64,000 bases of DNA from positions 558,001 to 622,000 of the forward strand of contig NZ_CP096270.1 in NCBI RefSeq assembly GCF_023204835.1, read 5' to 3'. The translations under genes and the position numbers were made by a program. The notes beneath the pieces are model-generated. The model saw nothing but the letters and a program-made list of their open reading frames with translations. It was not told the DNA's origin and did no database searches. The stretch is from Salinarchaeum laminariae. Its GTDB lineage: Archaea; Halobacteriota; Halobacteria; Halobacteriales; Salinarchaeaceae. Below, one piece after another: positions 1 to 9,046 of the stretch (the stretch's first letter is position 1; the number at the start of each line of letters is the position of its first letter).

Positions 1-182
1 ATGCCCGCGAGTCGCCGCTCGCCGCCGCGGTGTTTCTGCTCGGCGTGGCTGCAGCCGTCGTCGCAATCGTGTTCGGCGACGGCGGGTTCGACGCACCGGC
101 CGGAAGCCCGCTGTTCCTCGTAGGGCTCGGCGCCGCGGCGATCGCGATCGGTATCGTGATCGCCGAGCGCGTCCGGTCCTGA
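1..182 (+). CDS. C-terminal end of a membrane protein (partial)
   Basis: The start lies before the window. Read from base 3, the 59 visible residues hold two hydrophobic segments (about residues 6-24 and 36-53) separated by a short Gly/Asp loop. The protein ends in a short charged tail, AERVRS. This is the end of a polytopic membrane protein. No family motif is left to name it. Third-position G/C bias matches the neighbouring genes. Confidence 0.6.
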   Translation, partial: ARESPLAAAVFLLGVAAAVVAIVFGDGGFDAPAGSPLFLVGLGAAAIAIGIVIAERVRS

Positions 183-293
183 CGAGCTACCCACTGTGGG
201 AGATCAAGCTGTCAGTAGACGACACAGTCGGTCAGCCGACCGGAGCGGCGCACTCCGGCAACTTTCAAGGGTTCGCCAGCCGTCGCCACCTGT

Positions 294-719
294 ATGAGCG
301 CCGACTGCATCTTCTGTGCGATCGTGGACGGTGAGATCCCCGGGAACGTCGTCTACGAGGACGAGGACGTGCTGGCATTCCTCGACGCGAACCCGCTCGC
401 GAAGGGACATACGCTGGTGATTCCGAAGGCCCACCACGAGACGCTCGGGGACCTGCCCGGCGATCTCGGGGCCGCGATCGGCCGCGTCGCGACGGAGCTC
501 GCGCCCGCTGTCGAGGCCGCCGTCGACGCCGACGGGACGACTGTCGCGTTCAACAACGGCGAAGCAGCCGGCCAGGAAGTTCCACACGTCCACTGTCACG
601 TCGTGCCGCGTTTCGACGGTGACGGCTACGGACCGATCCACGCGCTGTTCGGTGCCGGGCCCGAGCTGGACGACGACGAAATCGCAACGATCGGCGACGC
701 GATCCGAGACGAGCAGTAG
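294..719 (+). CDS. HIT family protein (histidine triad nucleotide hydrolase)
   Basis: A 141-residue cytosolic nucleotide-binding hydrolase or transferase of the histidine-triad superfamily. The signature HVHCHVVPR is complete: His98, His100 and His102 form the triad, and His102 would be the nucleophile by family analogy. The N-terminal CIFC pair (residues 5-8) resembles the zinc ligand found in many HIT proteins, and the PKAHHETLGDL stretch is typical. Length is normal for a single HIT domain. The ATG at 294 gives the usual MSADCIFC start. Members hydrolyse adenosine phosphoramidates or dinucleoside polyphosphates; the true substrate cannot be read from sequence. It appears monocistronic. Confidence 0.93.
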   Translation: MSADCIFCAIVDGEIPGNVVYEDEDVLAFLDANPLAKGHTLVIPKAHHETLGDLPGDLGAAIGRVATELAPAVEAAVDADGTTVAFNNGEAAGQEVPHVHCHVVPRFDGDGYGPIHALFGAGPELDDDEIATIGDAIRDEQ

Positions 720-826
720 CGGCGACAATCGGTCACGGTCACGTCGACATCGAAGCACCGCCGGAATGAGACGGGTGCATACTGAGGACACACCTTTATT
801 GCAGTTGGCGAACCACGAATCGAGTA

Positions 827-1573
827 ATGGCTCCGACGACAGCCGCCGTCGTGAAAGCGACGGGCGGCGCCGGCGCGACGCGGACCAGCCTCGAACTCGC
901 CGCGACGCTCGGCCGCGGCGGCTACTCCGTCGCCGTACTCGACGTCGACGTCGCGACGCAGGGGCTCGCTGCACACGTGCCGGGACGAATCGAAGAGGAC
1001 CTGACAGCGGTCGTGCTCGGGACGGCTCCACTTCCCGCTGCGACCGTCGACCTGGAGCTCGAAGCGGTCACCGAAGCCGGCGGACAGGTCGCGGTCTGTC
1101 CGGCCCGGGCGCCGTTCGAACGGCTCGCCCGCGCGAAAACGCCCGACGCTGCACAGACGTTCGAGGAGCTCGTCGCCGGTGCCGCCGATCGGTTCGACTT
1201 CGTGCTGGTGGACACGCCACCGGTCGCGACGAACCCGGCAGTGAGCGCCGTCACGACGGCCGATCGCGTCGCCGCCGTCACGCCAGGAAGCGAGCGGGGC
1301 GTCGACGCCCTACAGCGGCTCCGCGAGCGTCTCGAAGACGTCGGTGCTGCACCCGGGCTCGCGATCGCGAACCGGGCAGACGGCGATCACCCCGTCGACG
1401 CGGCGGACGCGACGCTCCCGACGCACGAGGTCCCCGAGCCAGCGGTTCCCAGCACCGCCGATCCCGATCCGGCCTACGCGCCGGCCGTCGCCGAGGCCGC
1501 CGAGGCGCTCTTCGACGTCGATCTCGATCTCGAGTTCCCCGACGAGGGACTGCTGGCCGGACGGTTCGATTAA
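827..1573 (+). CDS. MinD/ParA-like P-loop protein with a deviant Walker A
   Basis: A 248-residue protein with the SIMIBI (MinD/ParA) fold pattern: an N-terminal P-loop region (residues 8-21), the switch-like strand VAVLDVDVATQGLA (34-47) and a Walker B-like strand FDFVLVDTPP. The P-loop reads TGGAGATRT, so the invariant Walker lysine of GKT is replaced by Ala17 and the signature lysine before GG is Thr12. Arg19 follows at once and might take over phosphate contacts. The family usually positions cellular structures or plasmids using ATP. With this loop, ATP hydrolysis is uncertain. It is a lone gene with no ParB or MinE-like partner beside it. Start ATG at 827 is preceded by a T-rich box (CTTTATT near 793). 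Confidence 0.8.
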   Translation: MAPTTAAVVKATGGAGATRTSLELAATLGRGGYSVAVLDVDVATQGLAAHVPGRIEEDLTAVVLGTAPLPAATVDLELEAVTEAGGQVAVCPARAPFERLARAKTPDAAQTFEELVAGAADRFDFVLVDTPPVATNPAVSAVTTADRVAAVTPGSERGVDALQRLRERLEDVGAAPGLAIANRADGDHPVDAADATLPTHEVPEPAVPSTADPDPAYAPAVAEAAEALFDVDLDLEFPDEGLLAGRFD

Positions 1574-1657
1574 CACGTCGACAGCCACGTCGCGGAACTG
1601 ATCGTTCCACGGCAGCTGCTGAAAGAGCAGGATAGCAGAGCGAACGCGATCGGCGAG

Positions 1658-2170
1658 CTACAGGAACTCAGTGGCGTCGGTCATCGTCTCCGCGAGGTGA
1701 TCGTCGGTGGAGAGCGCCGCATCGCCAGGGCCGAGGGTCGGCTCGACCGCGGTTCTGGCGGCGGGGATCGGCTCGTGCGTCTCGAGGAAGGCTGTCAGCA
1801 GGAACTCGGTCGTCGAGGCGCCGGTGAGCTCCCGTGCCTCGCTTCGGGAGAGCTCGCCGGCGATCCAGTCGCCCACGATCTCGCGGGCCATCGGCGCAAG
1901 CGGGCAGACGCCGTCGACGCCGACGAGGTGAAGCGTCTTCGCGGCCGTGATCGGCGGAACGCCGGCAGCCTCGCCGGCCCCACCGACGCTCGCACCGTCT
2001 GCGTAGGCGTCGACGACGTCGGCGGCTGCCCCGGCCCCACAGGGGAGATCGTCCGCGACCGACGCGAGCCGCTCGGCGAGCGCGCCGTCCGTCGAGTCGA
2101 CGGTGGCGATCCCCGTATCGCGCTGCTCGGCCGTGACGGCGAGGTCGGCGGCGATCTCCGAGAGCCCCAT
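1658..2170 (-). CDS. Conserved-type haloarchaeal protein of unknown function, divergent from TFB
   Basis: A 170-residue, Ala/Glu/Asp-rich, probably all-helical soluble protein. I recognise no enzyme motif. Longer in-frame reading upstream of 2170 is Arg-rich and antisense to the TFB gene, so the ATG at 2170 (MGLSEIAADL) is chosen. A TATA-like box on the minus strand (2193-2204) lies about 29 bases before it, fitting a leaderless transcript. It is transcribed away from the TFB gene, and a perfect inverted repeat lies in the shared upstream region. That arrangement suggests co-control or a link to transcription, but the function is unknown. Confidence 0.75.
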   Translation of the reverse strand: MGLSEIAADLAVTAEQRDTGIATVDSTDGALAERLASVADDLPCGAGAAADVVDAYADGASVGGAGEAAGVPPITAAKTLHLVGVDGVCPLAPMAREIVGDWIAGELSRSEARELTGASTTEFLLTAFLETHEPIPAARTAVEPTLGPGDAALSTDDHLAETMTDATEFL

Positions 2171-2192
2171 CGCCCAATCGTTTCCAGTATCT

Positions 2193-2204
2193 TCAGATAA
2201 AATT
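2193..2204 (-). promoter_or_regulatory. TATA-like box of the divergent hypothetical gene
   Basis: Minus-strand TTTTATCTG core in an A/T-rich stretch, centred about 29 bases before the ATG at 2170. This is the spacing expected for a leaderless haloarchaeal transcript. Confidence 0.55.
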
Positions 2205-2264
2205 TTCGTTCGTGCAGTGAATCTACAGCGCTCACCAGCCCCAGCCGCCAGCCCAGACCGGCCA

Positions 2265-2287
2265 AACGTACCGGTAACCGGTACGTT
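2265..2287. promoter_or_regulatory. Perfect 23-bp inverted repeat, probable operator
   Basis: Two 11-bp arms, AACGTACCGGT and ACCGGTACGTT, are exact reverse complements around a single A at 2276. The site sits between the divergent genes at 2170 (minus) and 2365 (plus), about 54 bases before the TFB TATA box and about 78 bases from the TATA box of the other gene. Length, perfection and position fit the site of a dimeric regulator. The regulator is not identifiable here. Confidence 0.7.
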
Positions 2288-2329
2288 CTCCACCCCGCTC
2301 CGCCCCTGTTCGTTGCGCCCTGAGAAGTG

Positions 2330-2337
2330 TTTAAATA
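2330..2337 (+). promoter_or_regulatory. TATA box of the TFB gene
   Basis: TTTAAATA, a strong archaeal TATA box, is centred about 31 bases before the ATG at 2365. It predicts a transcript with almost no leader and supports the ATG over the GTG at 2362. Confidence 0.75.
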
Positions 2338-2364
2338 ACAGTTCCCTGCGTAGCTCCACTCGTG

Positions 2365-3411
2365 ATGACCGACGACGATCGCTGTCCCGAATGCACCGCC
2401 CCGCTCGCACGAACCGACGACGAAACCGTCTGTACCGACTGTGGCCTCGTCGTCGAGACCGATCGGCTCGATCGCGGCCCAGAGTGGCGGTCGTTCGCGG
2501 ACGATGACTCCAATCGCGAACGGACCGGCGCCCCACTGACGCGCAGCCGCCACGACCGCGGGCTGAGCACCGAGATCGGCTCCAACAACGGCGTCCGTCT
2601 GACCGGACGGAAACGAAAGCGGCTCGCCCGGATGCGCCGCGAGCACAGCCGCGCACAGCTCGCGACGAAGCAGGATCGCAATCAGGTGTACGCATTCACG
2701 GAGATTCGACGGTTGATCGGCGCACTCGGGCTGCCACGAGACGTTCGCGAGCAGGCGTGTGCGCTGTTCGACTCCGCACAGTCGGAGGACCTGATCCAGG
2801 GCCGTTCGTTGGAGGGGTTCGCCGCCGCCACCGTCTACGCAGTATGTCGTACGCGGTCGATCGCACGGACTGTCGACGAGGTCGTCGCCGACGCTCGCGC
2901 CGACGAAGGCGAACTCCGCGCGGCCTACGATGCGCTGAACCGGGAGCTCGGCCTCCCCACCGGTCCGATCGACCCCGCCGAGTACGTCCCCCGATTCGCC
3001 TCCGAACTCGGCCTCCCCGACGCCGTAGAGCGACGGGCACTCGAGCTCGCCGCGCTGGGACGGGAGGCCACGATCGCGGGCGGCCGCGATCCAAGCGGGT
3101 TCGCCGCCGGCTGTCTCTACACGGCTGCCCAGGACCACGGACACGGCCTGACCCAGACCGACGCGGCCGACGCCGCCGGGGTCTCCCCCGTGACGCTGCG
3201 GAAGGCCCACTACGATCTGGAGGCGGCGAGAGAGGAGCATGAACTGGACGAAGAAGCCGAGAAGAGCGCAGAGCACGGAGCAGAGTCGAGAGACGAGGCG
3301 TCGAGGAGCGAGAATTCAGTTGCCGATTCAGCGGAGAAGTCGGCTGGACGTCCTGAAACCCGGACAGACGAAGAGAGCGCGCCCAGTGCCTTTGCACTGA
3401 GCGACGACTGA
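2365..3411 (+). CDS. tfb: Transcription initiation factor IIB (TFB)
   Basis: General transcription factor that binds TBP-DNA at the BRE and recruits RNA polymerase. The 348 residues hold an N-terminal zinc ribbon (Cys7, Cys10, Cys23, Cys26), a B-finger/linker (PEWRSF and the GAPLT-type segment), and two cyclin-like repeats (about 100-190 and 195-290). The last of these ends in the helix-turn-helix that reads the BRE (AAGVSPVTLRKAHYDL). A Ser/Glu-rich acidic tail of about 55 residues follows, longer than a minimal TFB. Haloarchaea carry several TFB paralogues with promoter preferences, so this may be a specialised one. A GTG sits just before the ATG; the TATA spacing allows either. Confidence 0.97.
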   Translation: MTDDDRCPECTAPLARTDDETVCTDCGLVVETDRLDRGPEWRSFADDDSNRERTGAPLTRSRHDRGLSTEIGSNNGVRLTGRKRKRLARMRREHSRAQLATKQDRNQVYAFTEIRRLIGALGLPRDVREQACALFDSAQSEDLIQGRSLEGFAAATVYAVCRTRSIARTVDEVVADARADEGELRAAYDALNRELGLPTGPIDPAEYVPRFASELGLPDAVERRALELAALGREATIAGGRDPSGFAAGCLYTAAQDHGHGLTQTDAADAAGVSPVTLRKAHYDLEAAREEHELDEEAEKSAEHGAESRDEASRSENSVADSAEKSAGRPETRTDEESAPSAFALSDD

Positions 3412-3496
3412 CGGCCACACTCTGCTCGCCCGCCGACGGCCAGAACGACGACCCTGCCGACCCAACGACTAAGCAGCCAGCCGTCGGGCAGTTCGT

Positions 3497-3958
3497 ATGG
3501 TGTACGTGGTTCCCTTCGACGATTCGCCACTCTCGAGAACGGCACTCCGGCGCGCCGGCGAGTTCGCGAGCGCGATGGACGAGGAGGTCGTCGCGCTGGT
3601 CGTCGTCCCGCCGAGCACCGAGTACGCACGCGAGAAGGGATGGATCGATCCAGGCGAACCGTTCGACGCCGACCGGATCGCTCGCGGACTCCGGACGGTC
3701 GTTCGCGAGGTCGCCCCAGACGCCAGCGTCGAGATCGAGACTACCGACGAGACGGACTACCGGGCGTCGGTCACGACCGACGTCGTCCGGCGGATCCGAC
3801 AGACCGCCGCGGAGCTCGACGCCTCGGTGCTGTTCGTCGGGAGCGCGAACGCGGGATCGGTGACCACGCCGGTCACGAGCGTCGGCTCGCCGGTCTCGGA
3901 CGACCCGCAGTACGACGTCCACGTGATCCGGCACGCGGATCCCGACCTCGCCGACTGA
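3497..3958 (+). CDS. Universal stress protein (UspA) family
   Basis: A 153-residue single UspA domain. It opens with the strand YVVPFDDSPLSRTALRRA. Near the C-terminus, VGSANAGSVTTPVTSVGSPV corresponds to the ATP-binding G-2X-G-9X-G(S/T) motif, although the first glycine block is loose (VGSAN). Such proteins form dimers in the cytosol and are linked to stress survival; a specific role cannot be read. It follows the TFB gene with an 85-base gap and is probably a separate transcript. Confidence 0.85.
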   Translation: MVYVVPFDDSPLSRTALRRAGEFASAMDEEVVALVVVPPSTEYAREKGWIDPGEPFDADRIARGLRTVVREVAPDASVEIETTDETDYRASVTTDVVRRIRQTAAELDASVLFVGSANAGSVTTPVTSVGSPVSDDPQYDVHVIRHADPDLAD

Positions 3959-4011
3959 GAAACAGTCTCGACAGCGAATCGATCGGTTGACGACTGGTCA
4001 GAGTGGCAGAG

Positions 4012-4620
4012 TCAGAGGTCCCGGCGACGCCCTTTCGGCACCGTCGAGCGCAGTTCGCCGTGGACGTAGAGCCCGACGCCGAGGATCGCCCGCTCGCCGT
4101 CGGCGTCGTCCGCTGTCTCGCGGGGCAGCTCGTGGGCTGCGATCAGGTAGCCCCAGTCGCCGTCCCAACGTTCGATGTCCTGATCCTCGCCGGCAGCGAA
4201 CCGCTCGGCCTCCGCGAGATCGAGATCGATGACGTTCTTCGTCGCGAGATGACCGAATCGCTGGACGGCGTCGGTCGTGGGTTTCCAGTGCTCCTGGCGC
4301 GTTCGCAGAACGGTCGCGCCCATCGCCTCGACCTCGCTGGGATCGGCATCGTCTCCAGCCAGGACCCAGAGCTTGCCGTTGCCTTTCTCCCAGAAAGTGT
4401 GGTTCTCGAAGGTCGCCGGCGGGATCCCGAACCGCTCCTCCCACCACGAGAGAACGGTCGCTCGGGATGGCCTGCCCTCGACCGTCCGCTCCGCATCGGT
4501 CGGTGCCAGGCGGTCGAACCGGTGGCTAACGTTCTCGTCGAGGTCGTCCGCGGACGGCGAGGACCCGCCGTCCGTGGCGATCGGCGGAGCGTCGTCGGCG
4601 TCGGAGTGGTCGTCGCTCAT
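4012..4620 (-). CDS. PUA-like companion of the RsmB/NOP2 methyltransferase
   Basis: A 202-residue soluble protein whose ATG overlaps the stop codon of the upstream methyltransferase by four bases (ATGA), so the two are surely co-translated. After an acidic tail of about 45 residues it contains WWEERFGIPPATFENHTFWEKGNGKLW. This resembles the C-terminal, PUA-like region fused to NOL1/NOP2/RsmF methyltransferases in other organisms. I infer an RNA-binding subunit or specificity partner for the methyltransferase. It has no methyltransferase motif of its own. Confidence 0.75.
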   Translation of the reverse strand: MSDDHSDADDAPPIATDGGSSPSADDLDENVSHRFDRLAPTDAERTVEGRPSRATVLSWWEERFGIPPATFENHTFWEKGNGKLWVLAGDDADPSEVEAMGATVLRTRQEHWKPTTDAVQRFGHLATKNVIDLDLAEAERFAAGEDQDIERWDGDWGYLIAAHELPRETADDADGERAILGVGLYVHGELRSTVPKGRRRDL

Positions 4621-5528
4621 GCGCCCACCTCCAGGGTCGCCACGAAGAAGCCACCAGTGTCGTTCAGGTGCGGGTAGATCCGGGCGGCCCGTTCGACGCT
4701 CGGATCGAACGACGTGCCGTCCCACTCCGTAATGCCGGGGCGCGTCTCGATGGGAAGCTCCTGCTCGACGATTCGGCAGTTCTCGGCGTCGAGGACCCGG
4801 TCGAGGACGGTCTCGTTCTCCTCCGGCGCGTAGGTACACGTCGAGTAGACCACGCGACCGCCGGGCTTCGTGGCCTGGATCGCTCGCTGAAGGACGTCGG
4901 TCTGGACGCCCGAGACGTCCGCGAGGAATCCCTCGCTCCAGCTGTCGAGGGCGGCGGGGTTCTTTCGGAGCGTGCCCTCGCCGGAGCAGGGCGCGTCGAC
5001 GAGCGCGCGGTCGAACTCGTCGACGGCGAGTGGATCCAGCGAGTAGTTCCGGGCGTCCCTGTTTGTGACGATCGCGTTCGTGACGCCGAGGCGCTCCGCG
5101 TTGAACCGCAGCGCAGAGAGCCGGCCCATGTTCCGATCGTTGGCGACGACGCGCCCCTCGTCGTCCATCATCGCGGCGATCTGGGTCGTCTTGCTTCCCG
5201 GCGCCGCGCAAGCATCCCAGATCGTCTCGCCGGGCTGGGGATCCAGCGCGATCGGCGGCAGCGTCGAGACCGCTTCCTGGGAGTGAATCCAGCCGTGAAA
5301 CGCCGGCCAGGTCGAGCCGGGGCCGTCCGTATCGACGGCCAGAAGCTCCGGGTTCCACGCCGTCGGCTCGGCGGCGATCCCGGCGTCCTCGAAAGCTGCG
5401 CGAACGCGCTCCACGTCGGCCTTGATCGTGTTCACGCGGACCGTCTTCCCGAGCGGCCGCTCGACCGCCGCCGCGAACGCGTCGAACTCGTCGACGATCG
5501 GACGGTAGCGCTCGAGAACCTCGTGCAT
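4617..5528 (-). CDS. RsmB/NOP2 family RNA (cytosine-5-) methyltransferase
   Basis: SAM-dependent RNA m5C methyltransferase of 303 residues. It shows the SAM-binding motif WDACAAPGSKTTQIA, motif IV DAPCSGEGT with Cys181, and motif VI STCTYAPEEN with Cys231. In this family Cys231 is the nucleophile and Cys181 helps product release. The ATG at 5528 (MHEVLERY) is preferred; upstream in-frame codons run into the divergent promoter region. A tRNA or rRNA substrate cannot be settled from sequence. It forms an operon with the PUA-like gene downstream. Confidence 0.93.
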   Translation of the reverse strand: MHEVLERYRPIVDEFDAFAAAVERPLGKTVRVNTIKADVERVRAAFEDAGIAAEPTAWNPELLAVDTDGPGSTWPAFHGWIHSQEAVSTLPPIALDPQPGETIWDACAAPGSKTTQIAAMMDDEGRVVANDRNMGRLSALRFNAERLGVTNAIVTNRDARNYSLDPLAVDEFDRALVDAPCSGEGTLRKNPAALDSWSEGFLADVSGVQTDVLQRAIQATKPGGRVVYSTCTYAPEENETVLDRVLDAENCRIVEQELPIETRPGITEWDGTSFDPSVERAARIYPHLNDTGGFFVATLEVGA

Positions 5529-5628
5529 TGGATTCGAGTACCGGCGGGATCGGGCTTGTGGGTGTCGGTTCGCGACCGCTCCGGCCAGTGCCCCACCCAT
5601 TATGCTGCCGGCCTGTGAACCCACCTGC

Positions 5629-6369
5629 ATGGCAGGCATTCAGATCCACACCGAGCACGACCTCCAGTCGCCCACGCTCGTCGAGGGGCTCCCGGGCGTC
5701 GGCCTCGTCGGGAAGATCGCGACCGATCACCTCGTCGAAACGCTGGAGATGGAACACTACGCGAACGTCAGCTGCGAGGGACTCCCGAAGCTCGGCGTCT
5801 ACGCCGAGGGCGAGCGCGAAGTCCAGCCGCCCGTTCGGCTCTACGCCGACGAGGCCAACGATCTGCTGGCGCTCCAGAGCGACGTTCCCGTCTCGCCCCA
5901 GGCCGCTCCCGCATTCGCGGACTGCGTCACCGGCTGGTTCGACGCCGAGGACGTGACGCCGATCTACGTCAGCGGGCTCGGGGCCGAGAACCGCGCCACC
6001 CCGCCGGCGATGTTCGGCGTCTCGACGGGCGGCGCCGGCGACCGACTCGACGAACTCGATCTCGCGACCCCGAACGAGCGCGGCGCGATCTCTGGCCCGA
6101 CCGGCGCGCTCGTCGCTGCCGCGGCCGAACGGAACCTACCGGGACTCGGGCTCGTCGTCGAGACGAACCCCAAGTTCCCCGATCCCGAAGCCGCTCGGGT
6201 GCTGATCGAGGACGGCATCGGCCCGCTGGCCGGCGTCGAGGTCGACGTCGAGGCGCTCGTCGAACAGGCCGAAGACGTACAGGCCCAGCGCGAGCAGCTC
6301 GCGAAGAAACTCCAGGAGGCCGAGGGCGACGCGAGCTCGGAGGCGAAGCCCCTCAGGATGTACCAATAG
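5629..6369 (+). CDS. PAC2 family proteasome assembly chaperone-like protein
   Basis: A 246-residue protein of the PAC2/PbaA type. It shows LVEGLPGVGLVGKIATDHLVETL (residues about 15-37), a central GPTGALVAAAAERNLPGLGLVVET block and a charged C-terminal coiled-coil helix (about 205-232). Archaeal homologues bind proteasome alpha subunits or act in protein complex assembly. The ATG at 5629 matches the family N-terminus (MAGIQIHTEHDL); a start 27 bases upstream is less likely. It is transcribed divergently from the RNA methyltransferase pair. Confidence 0.85.
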   Translation: MAGIQIHTEHDLQSPTLVEGLPGVGLVGKIATDHLVETLEMEHYANVSCEGLPKLGVYAEGEREVQPPVRLYADEANDLLALQSDVPVSPQAAPAFADCVTGWFDAEDVTPIYVSGLGAENRATPPAMFGVSTGGAGDRLDELDLATPNERGAISGPTGALVAAAAERNLPGLGLVVETNPKFPDPEAARVLIEDGIGPLAGVEVDVEALVEQAEDVQAQREQLAKKLQEAEGDASSEAKPLRMYQ

Positions 6370-6579
6370 GCGCCCACCTTTTTCGAGACGGGCCCCGCTG
6401 CGCGACGCCCGCCTCCAAAAAATCTGGAAAAAAACCGCACAGTCCCGCCGCAGTTGGGCCACTGGCACTGTTCTGCACGTGAAAGGCAGCGCCAACGGAT
6501 GCGACACACCGAGCGCCGGTGACCGTATCTTCCAGACCGATCATCGCCCTTTTGCGGGGTCCCCTCCTACGAACGATCA

Positions 6580-7392
6580 GTGAGCGATCCGATCCCGACC
6601 GGCTGTGCGCCACTCGACGAGCTGCTAGACGGCGGGTTCGAGCGCGGGACCGTCACGCAGCTCTACGGCCCGCCGGCAGCCGGGAAGACGAACGTCGTGC
6701 TCTCCGCCGCGGCGGCGGTCGCCGCCGACGGCGGCACGACGGTCATCGTCGATACGGAGGGCATCTCCATCGACCGCTTCGAGCAGGTCGTCGGCGCGCG
6801 AGCGGCCGGAGGTCGGGACGGAGACGTCGAAGCGGACGGCACCATCGGAATCGACGACGCGATCGGTGCCGGCACGAGCGACGGAGAAAACGCAGCGAAC
6901 GGCGGTGCAGATGCCGAGGGCGAGGACCTCCAGGCGCTCGCCGAGCGGATCGTCGTGCAGGACGCGATGGACTTCGACGAGCAGCGCGAGGCCGTGCGGG
7001 ACGTGGAGGCGTTCGCCGAGCAGGCCGATCTGATCGTTCTCGACAGCGCGACGGGGTTCTACCGCCTCCAGCGCGACAAGGACCAGGAGGGTGGCGAGGC
7101 GCTCCGGGCAGTCGCCGACCAGATCACCCACCTGCTCTCGCTGGCCCGCCGGGAGGATCTCGCGATCGTGATCACGAACCAGGTCTACACCGACCCGGAG
7201 GAGGATCGCATCCACGCTCTCGGGGGCCACACGCTCGATCACTGGACCGGGACGATCCTCCGACTCGACCGCTTCCGCGGCGGGAACCGTCGTGCGACGC
7301 TCGAGAAACACCGCGCCAAACCCGCCGGCGAGACCGCCCAGTTTACGATTACGGACGAGGGGCTGGCCGGCACCGAAGGCGACCGGCTGTAG
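6580..7392 (+). CDS. radB: DNA repair and recombination protein RadB
   Basis: RecA-superfamily paralogue of RadA, acting in homologous recombination as a mediator. The 270 residues start at GTG 6580 ([19 protein letters not shown]), with Walker A GPPAAGKT at 30-37, a Walker B-like LIVLDSA and the RadB-type ending around the L2/ITNQVYTD region. The N-terminal helix-hairpin-helix domain of RadA is absent, as expected for RadB. An insertion of about 40 residues (roughly 76-117, Gly/Asp/Ala-rich, low complexity) makes it longer than compact family members and probably forms a surface loop. No partner gene is adjacent. Confidence 0.93.
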   Translation: MSDPIPTGCAPLDELLDGGFERGTVTQLYGPPAAGKTNVVLSAAAAVAADGGTTVIVDTEGISIDRFEQVVGARAAGGRDGDVEADGTIGIDDAIGAGTSDGENAANGGADAEGEDLQALAERIVVQDAMDFDEQREAVRDVEAFAEQADLIVLDSATGFYRLQRDKDQEGGEALRAVADQITHLLSLARREDLAIVITNQVYTDPEEDRIHALGGHTLDHWTGTILRLDRFRGGNRRATLEKHRAKPAGETAQFTITDEGLAGTEGDRL

Positions 7393-7474
7393 GATCGGGC
7401 AGGGGAGACGTCCTTCTCAGAGCGCGCACCGCCAGACGGAACGCTTAGGCGCTCGCCGCCCGCCAGCAACTCCC

Positions 7475-8959
7475 GTGCGCGAGTGCTTTGAACTGCGGGA
7501 CGTCGACGCTGCCGGCCGCATCGGCGAGCTGACGGTTCCGCGAGCGGACGTCACGGTTGAGACGCCCGCACTGCTGCCGGTGATCAACCCGAACATCGAC
7601 ACGGTCTCGCCGGCCGACCTCGAGACCGAGTTCGGCGCGGAGATGCTCATCACGAACTCCTACATCATTCACGGCGACGATGAGCTCCGCGAGCAGGCCC
7701 TCGAAGAGGGGCTCCACGAGATGCTCGATTTCTCGGGGGCGATCATGACCGACTCGGGCGCCTTCCAGCTCGCCGAGTACGGCGAGATCGACGTGACGAC
7801 CGAGGAGATCCTCGTCTTCCAGCGCGATATCGGCTCGGACGTCGGAACGCCGGTCGACCTGCCGACGCCACCGGACGCGAGCAGAGAGCGGGCCGAGACG
7901 GAGCTCGAAACCACGCTCGATCGCCTCGAGATCGCCGACGCCGCAGACACCGGCGAGATGCTGGTCACGGCGCCGATCCAGGGTGCGACCTACCCCGATC
8001 TCCGGGAGCGCGCGGCTCGCGAGGCCTATGCCACCGATCTCGACGTGTTCCCCGTCGGCGCTGTCGTGCCGCTGCTCGGGGACTACCGGTTCGCGGAGAT
8101 CGTCGACGCCGTCGCGGCGGCCAAGCGCGGCCTCGGCGAGGACGCGCCTGTCCACCTCTTCGGGGCCGGCCACCCGATGACCTTCGCGCTCGCCGCGGCG
8201 GCGGGCTGTGACCTCTTCGACTCCGCCGCCTACGCGCTGTTCGCCCGCGACGACCGCTATATGACTGTTCGGGGCACGGAGACGCTCGAGGAGCTCGAGT
8301 ATCTCCCCTGTTCGTGCCCGATCTGTTCGGAGTTCGACGCCGACGAGCTCCGCGACCTCCCCAGCCACGAACGGGAGCGGCGTCTCGCCGAGCACAACCT
8401 CTGGGTGAGCTTCGCGGAGATCCGCCGGATTAGACAGGCAATTCGTAGCGGGACCCTCCTCGAACTCGTCGAGGTCAGAGCCCGGGGCCATCCCGCCCTG
8501 CTGGCTGGCTACCGAGCGCTCCTCGACCACGAGGAGTGGCTGGAGTCGTCGGATCCGATCGTCAAAGACACGTTCTTCTACACCTCCACGGAGAGCGCCG
8601 ACCGCCCGGAGGTGCTGCGATACCACGACCGACTCTCGCGACTCGACGTGGCCGCCGACTCGCTGCTCGTGTCAGAGGCGGACCCTCACGGCGACTACGA
8701 GGAGTGCTGGGACCTCCGGCCGCCGTTCGGCCCCGTCCCGCCCGCGATCGCACGAGCCTACCCGCTCACGGCCGAGCTACCGGAGCGACCCGACCGCCGC
8801 GCAAGAGAGCGTGCAGTGGACGCGATCGCACTGCTCTACGACCAGCATCCCGACGTGTCGATCACGGTCGGTCACCGTAACTGGGCAGCGGCGGTCCTGG
8901 AATCGCTGCCCGAGGCAGTCGAGACCGTCGACGTGAGCGGTATCGACGTCGAGGACTGA
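7475..8959 (+). CDS. tgtA: Archaeosine tRNA-guanine transglycosylase TgtA
   Basis: Replaces guanine-15 in the D-loop of tRNA with preQ0, the first tRNA-level step of archaeosine synthesis. The protein has 494 residues from GTG 7475. Catalytic Asp93 lies in [13 protein letters not shown], a second catalytic region is [11 protein letters not shown], and the zinc site is PCSCPIC with a following His. The C-terminal part (about 350-494) carries archaeal extension domains. Its partner enzyme ArcS is encoded on the same strand at 14979. The upstream reading to 7292 overlaps radB and is rejected because GTG 7475 matches the family start. Confidence 0.95.
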   Translation: MRECFELRDVDAAGRIGELTVPRADVTVETPALLPVINPNIDTVSPADLETEFGAEMLITNSYIIHGDDELREQALEEGLHEMLDFSGAIMTDSGAFQLAEYGEIDVTTEEILVFQRDIGSDVGTPVDLPTPPDASRERAETELETTLDRLEIADAADTGEMLVTAPIQGATYPDLRERAAREAYATDLDVFPVGAVVPLLGDYRFAEIVDAVAAAKRGLGEDAPVHLFGAGHPMTFALAAAAGCDLFDSAAYALFARDDRYMTVRGTETLEELEYLPCSCPICSEFDADELRDLPSHERERRLAEHNLWVSFAEIRRIRQAIRSGTLLELVEVRARGHPALLAGYRALLDHEEWLESSDPIVKDTFFYTSTESADRPEVLRYHDRLSRLDVAADSLLVSEADPHGDYEECWDLRPPFGPVPPAIARAYPLTAELPERPDRRARERAVDAIALLYDQHPDVSITVGHRNWAAAVLESLPEAVETVDVSGIDVED

Positions 8960-9046
8960 GTTGGTTGGGGTCGATCCTCGCGAAAAAGACAGGCTCGTCG
9001 AACTGACGATAGCGAAGACGAACGCGTCCGAGAATTGGGCGCGAAA

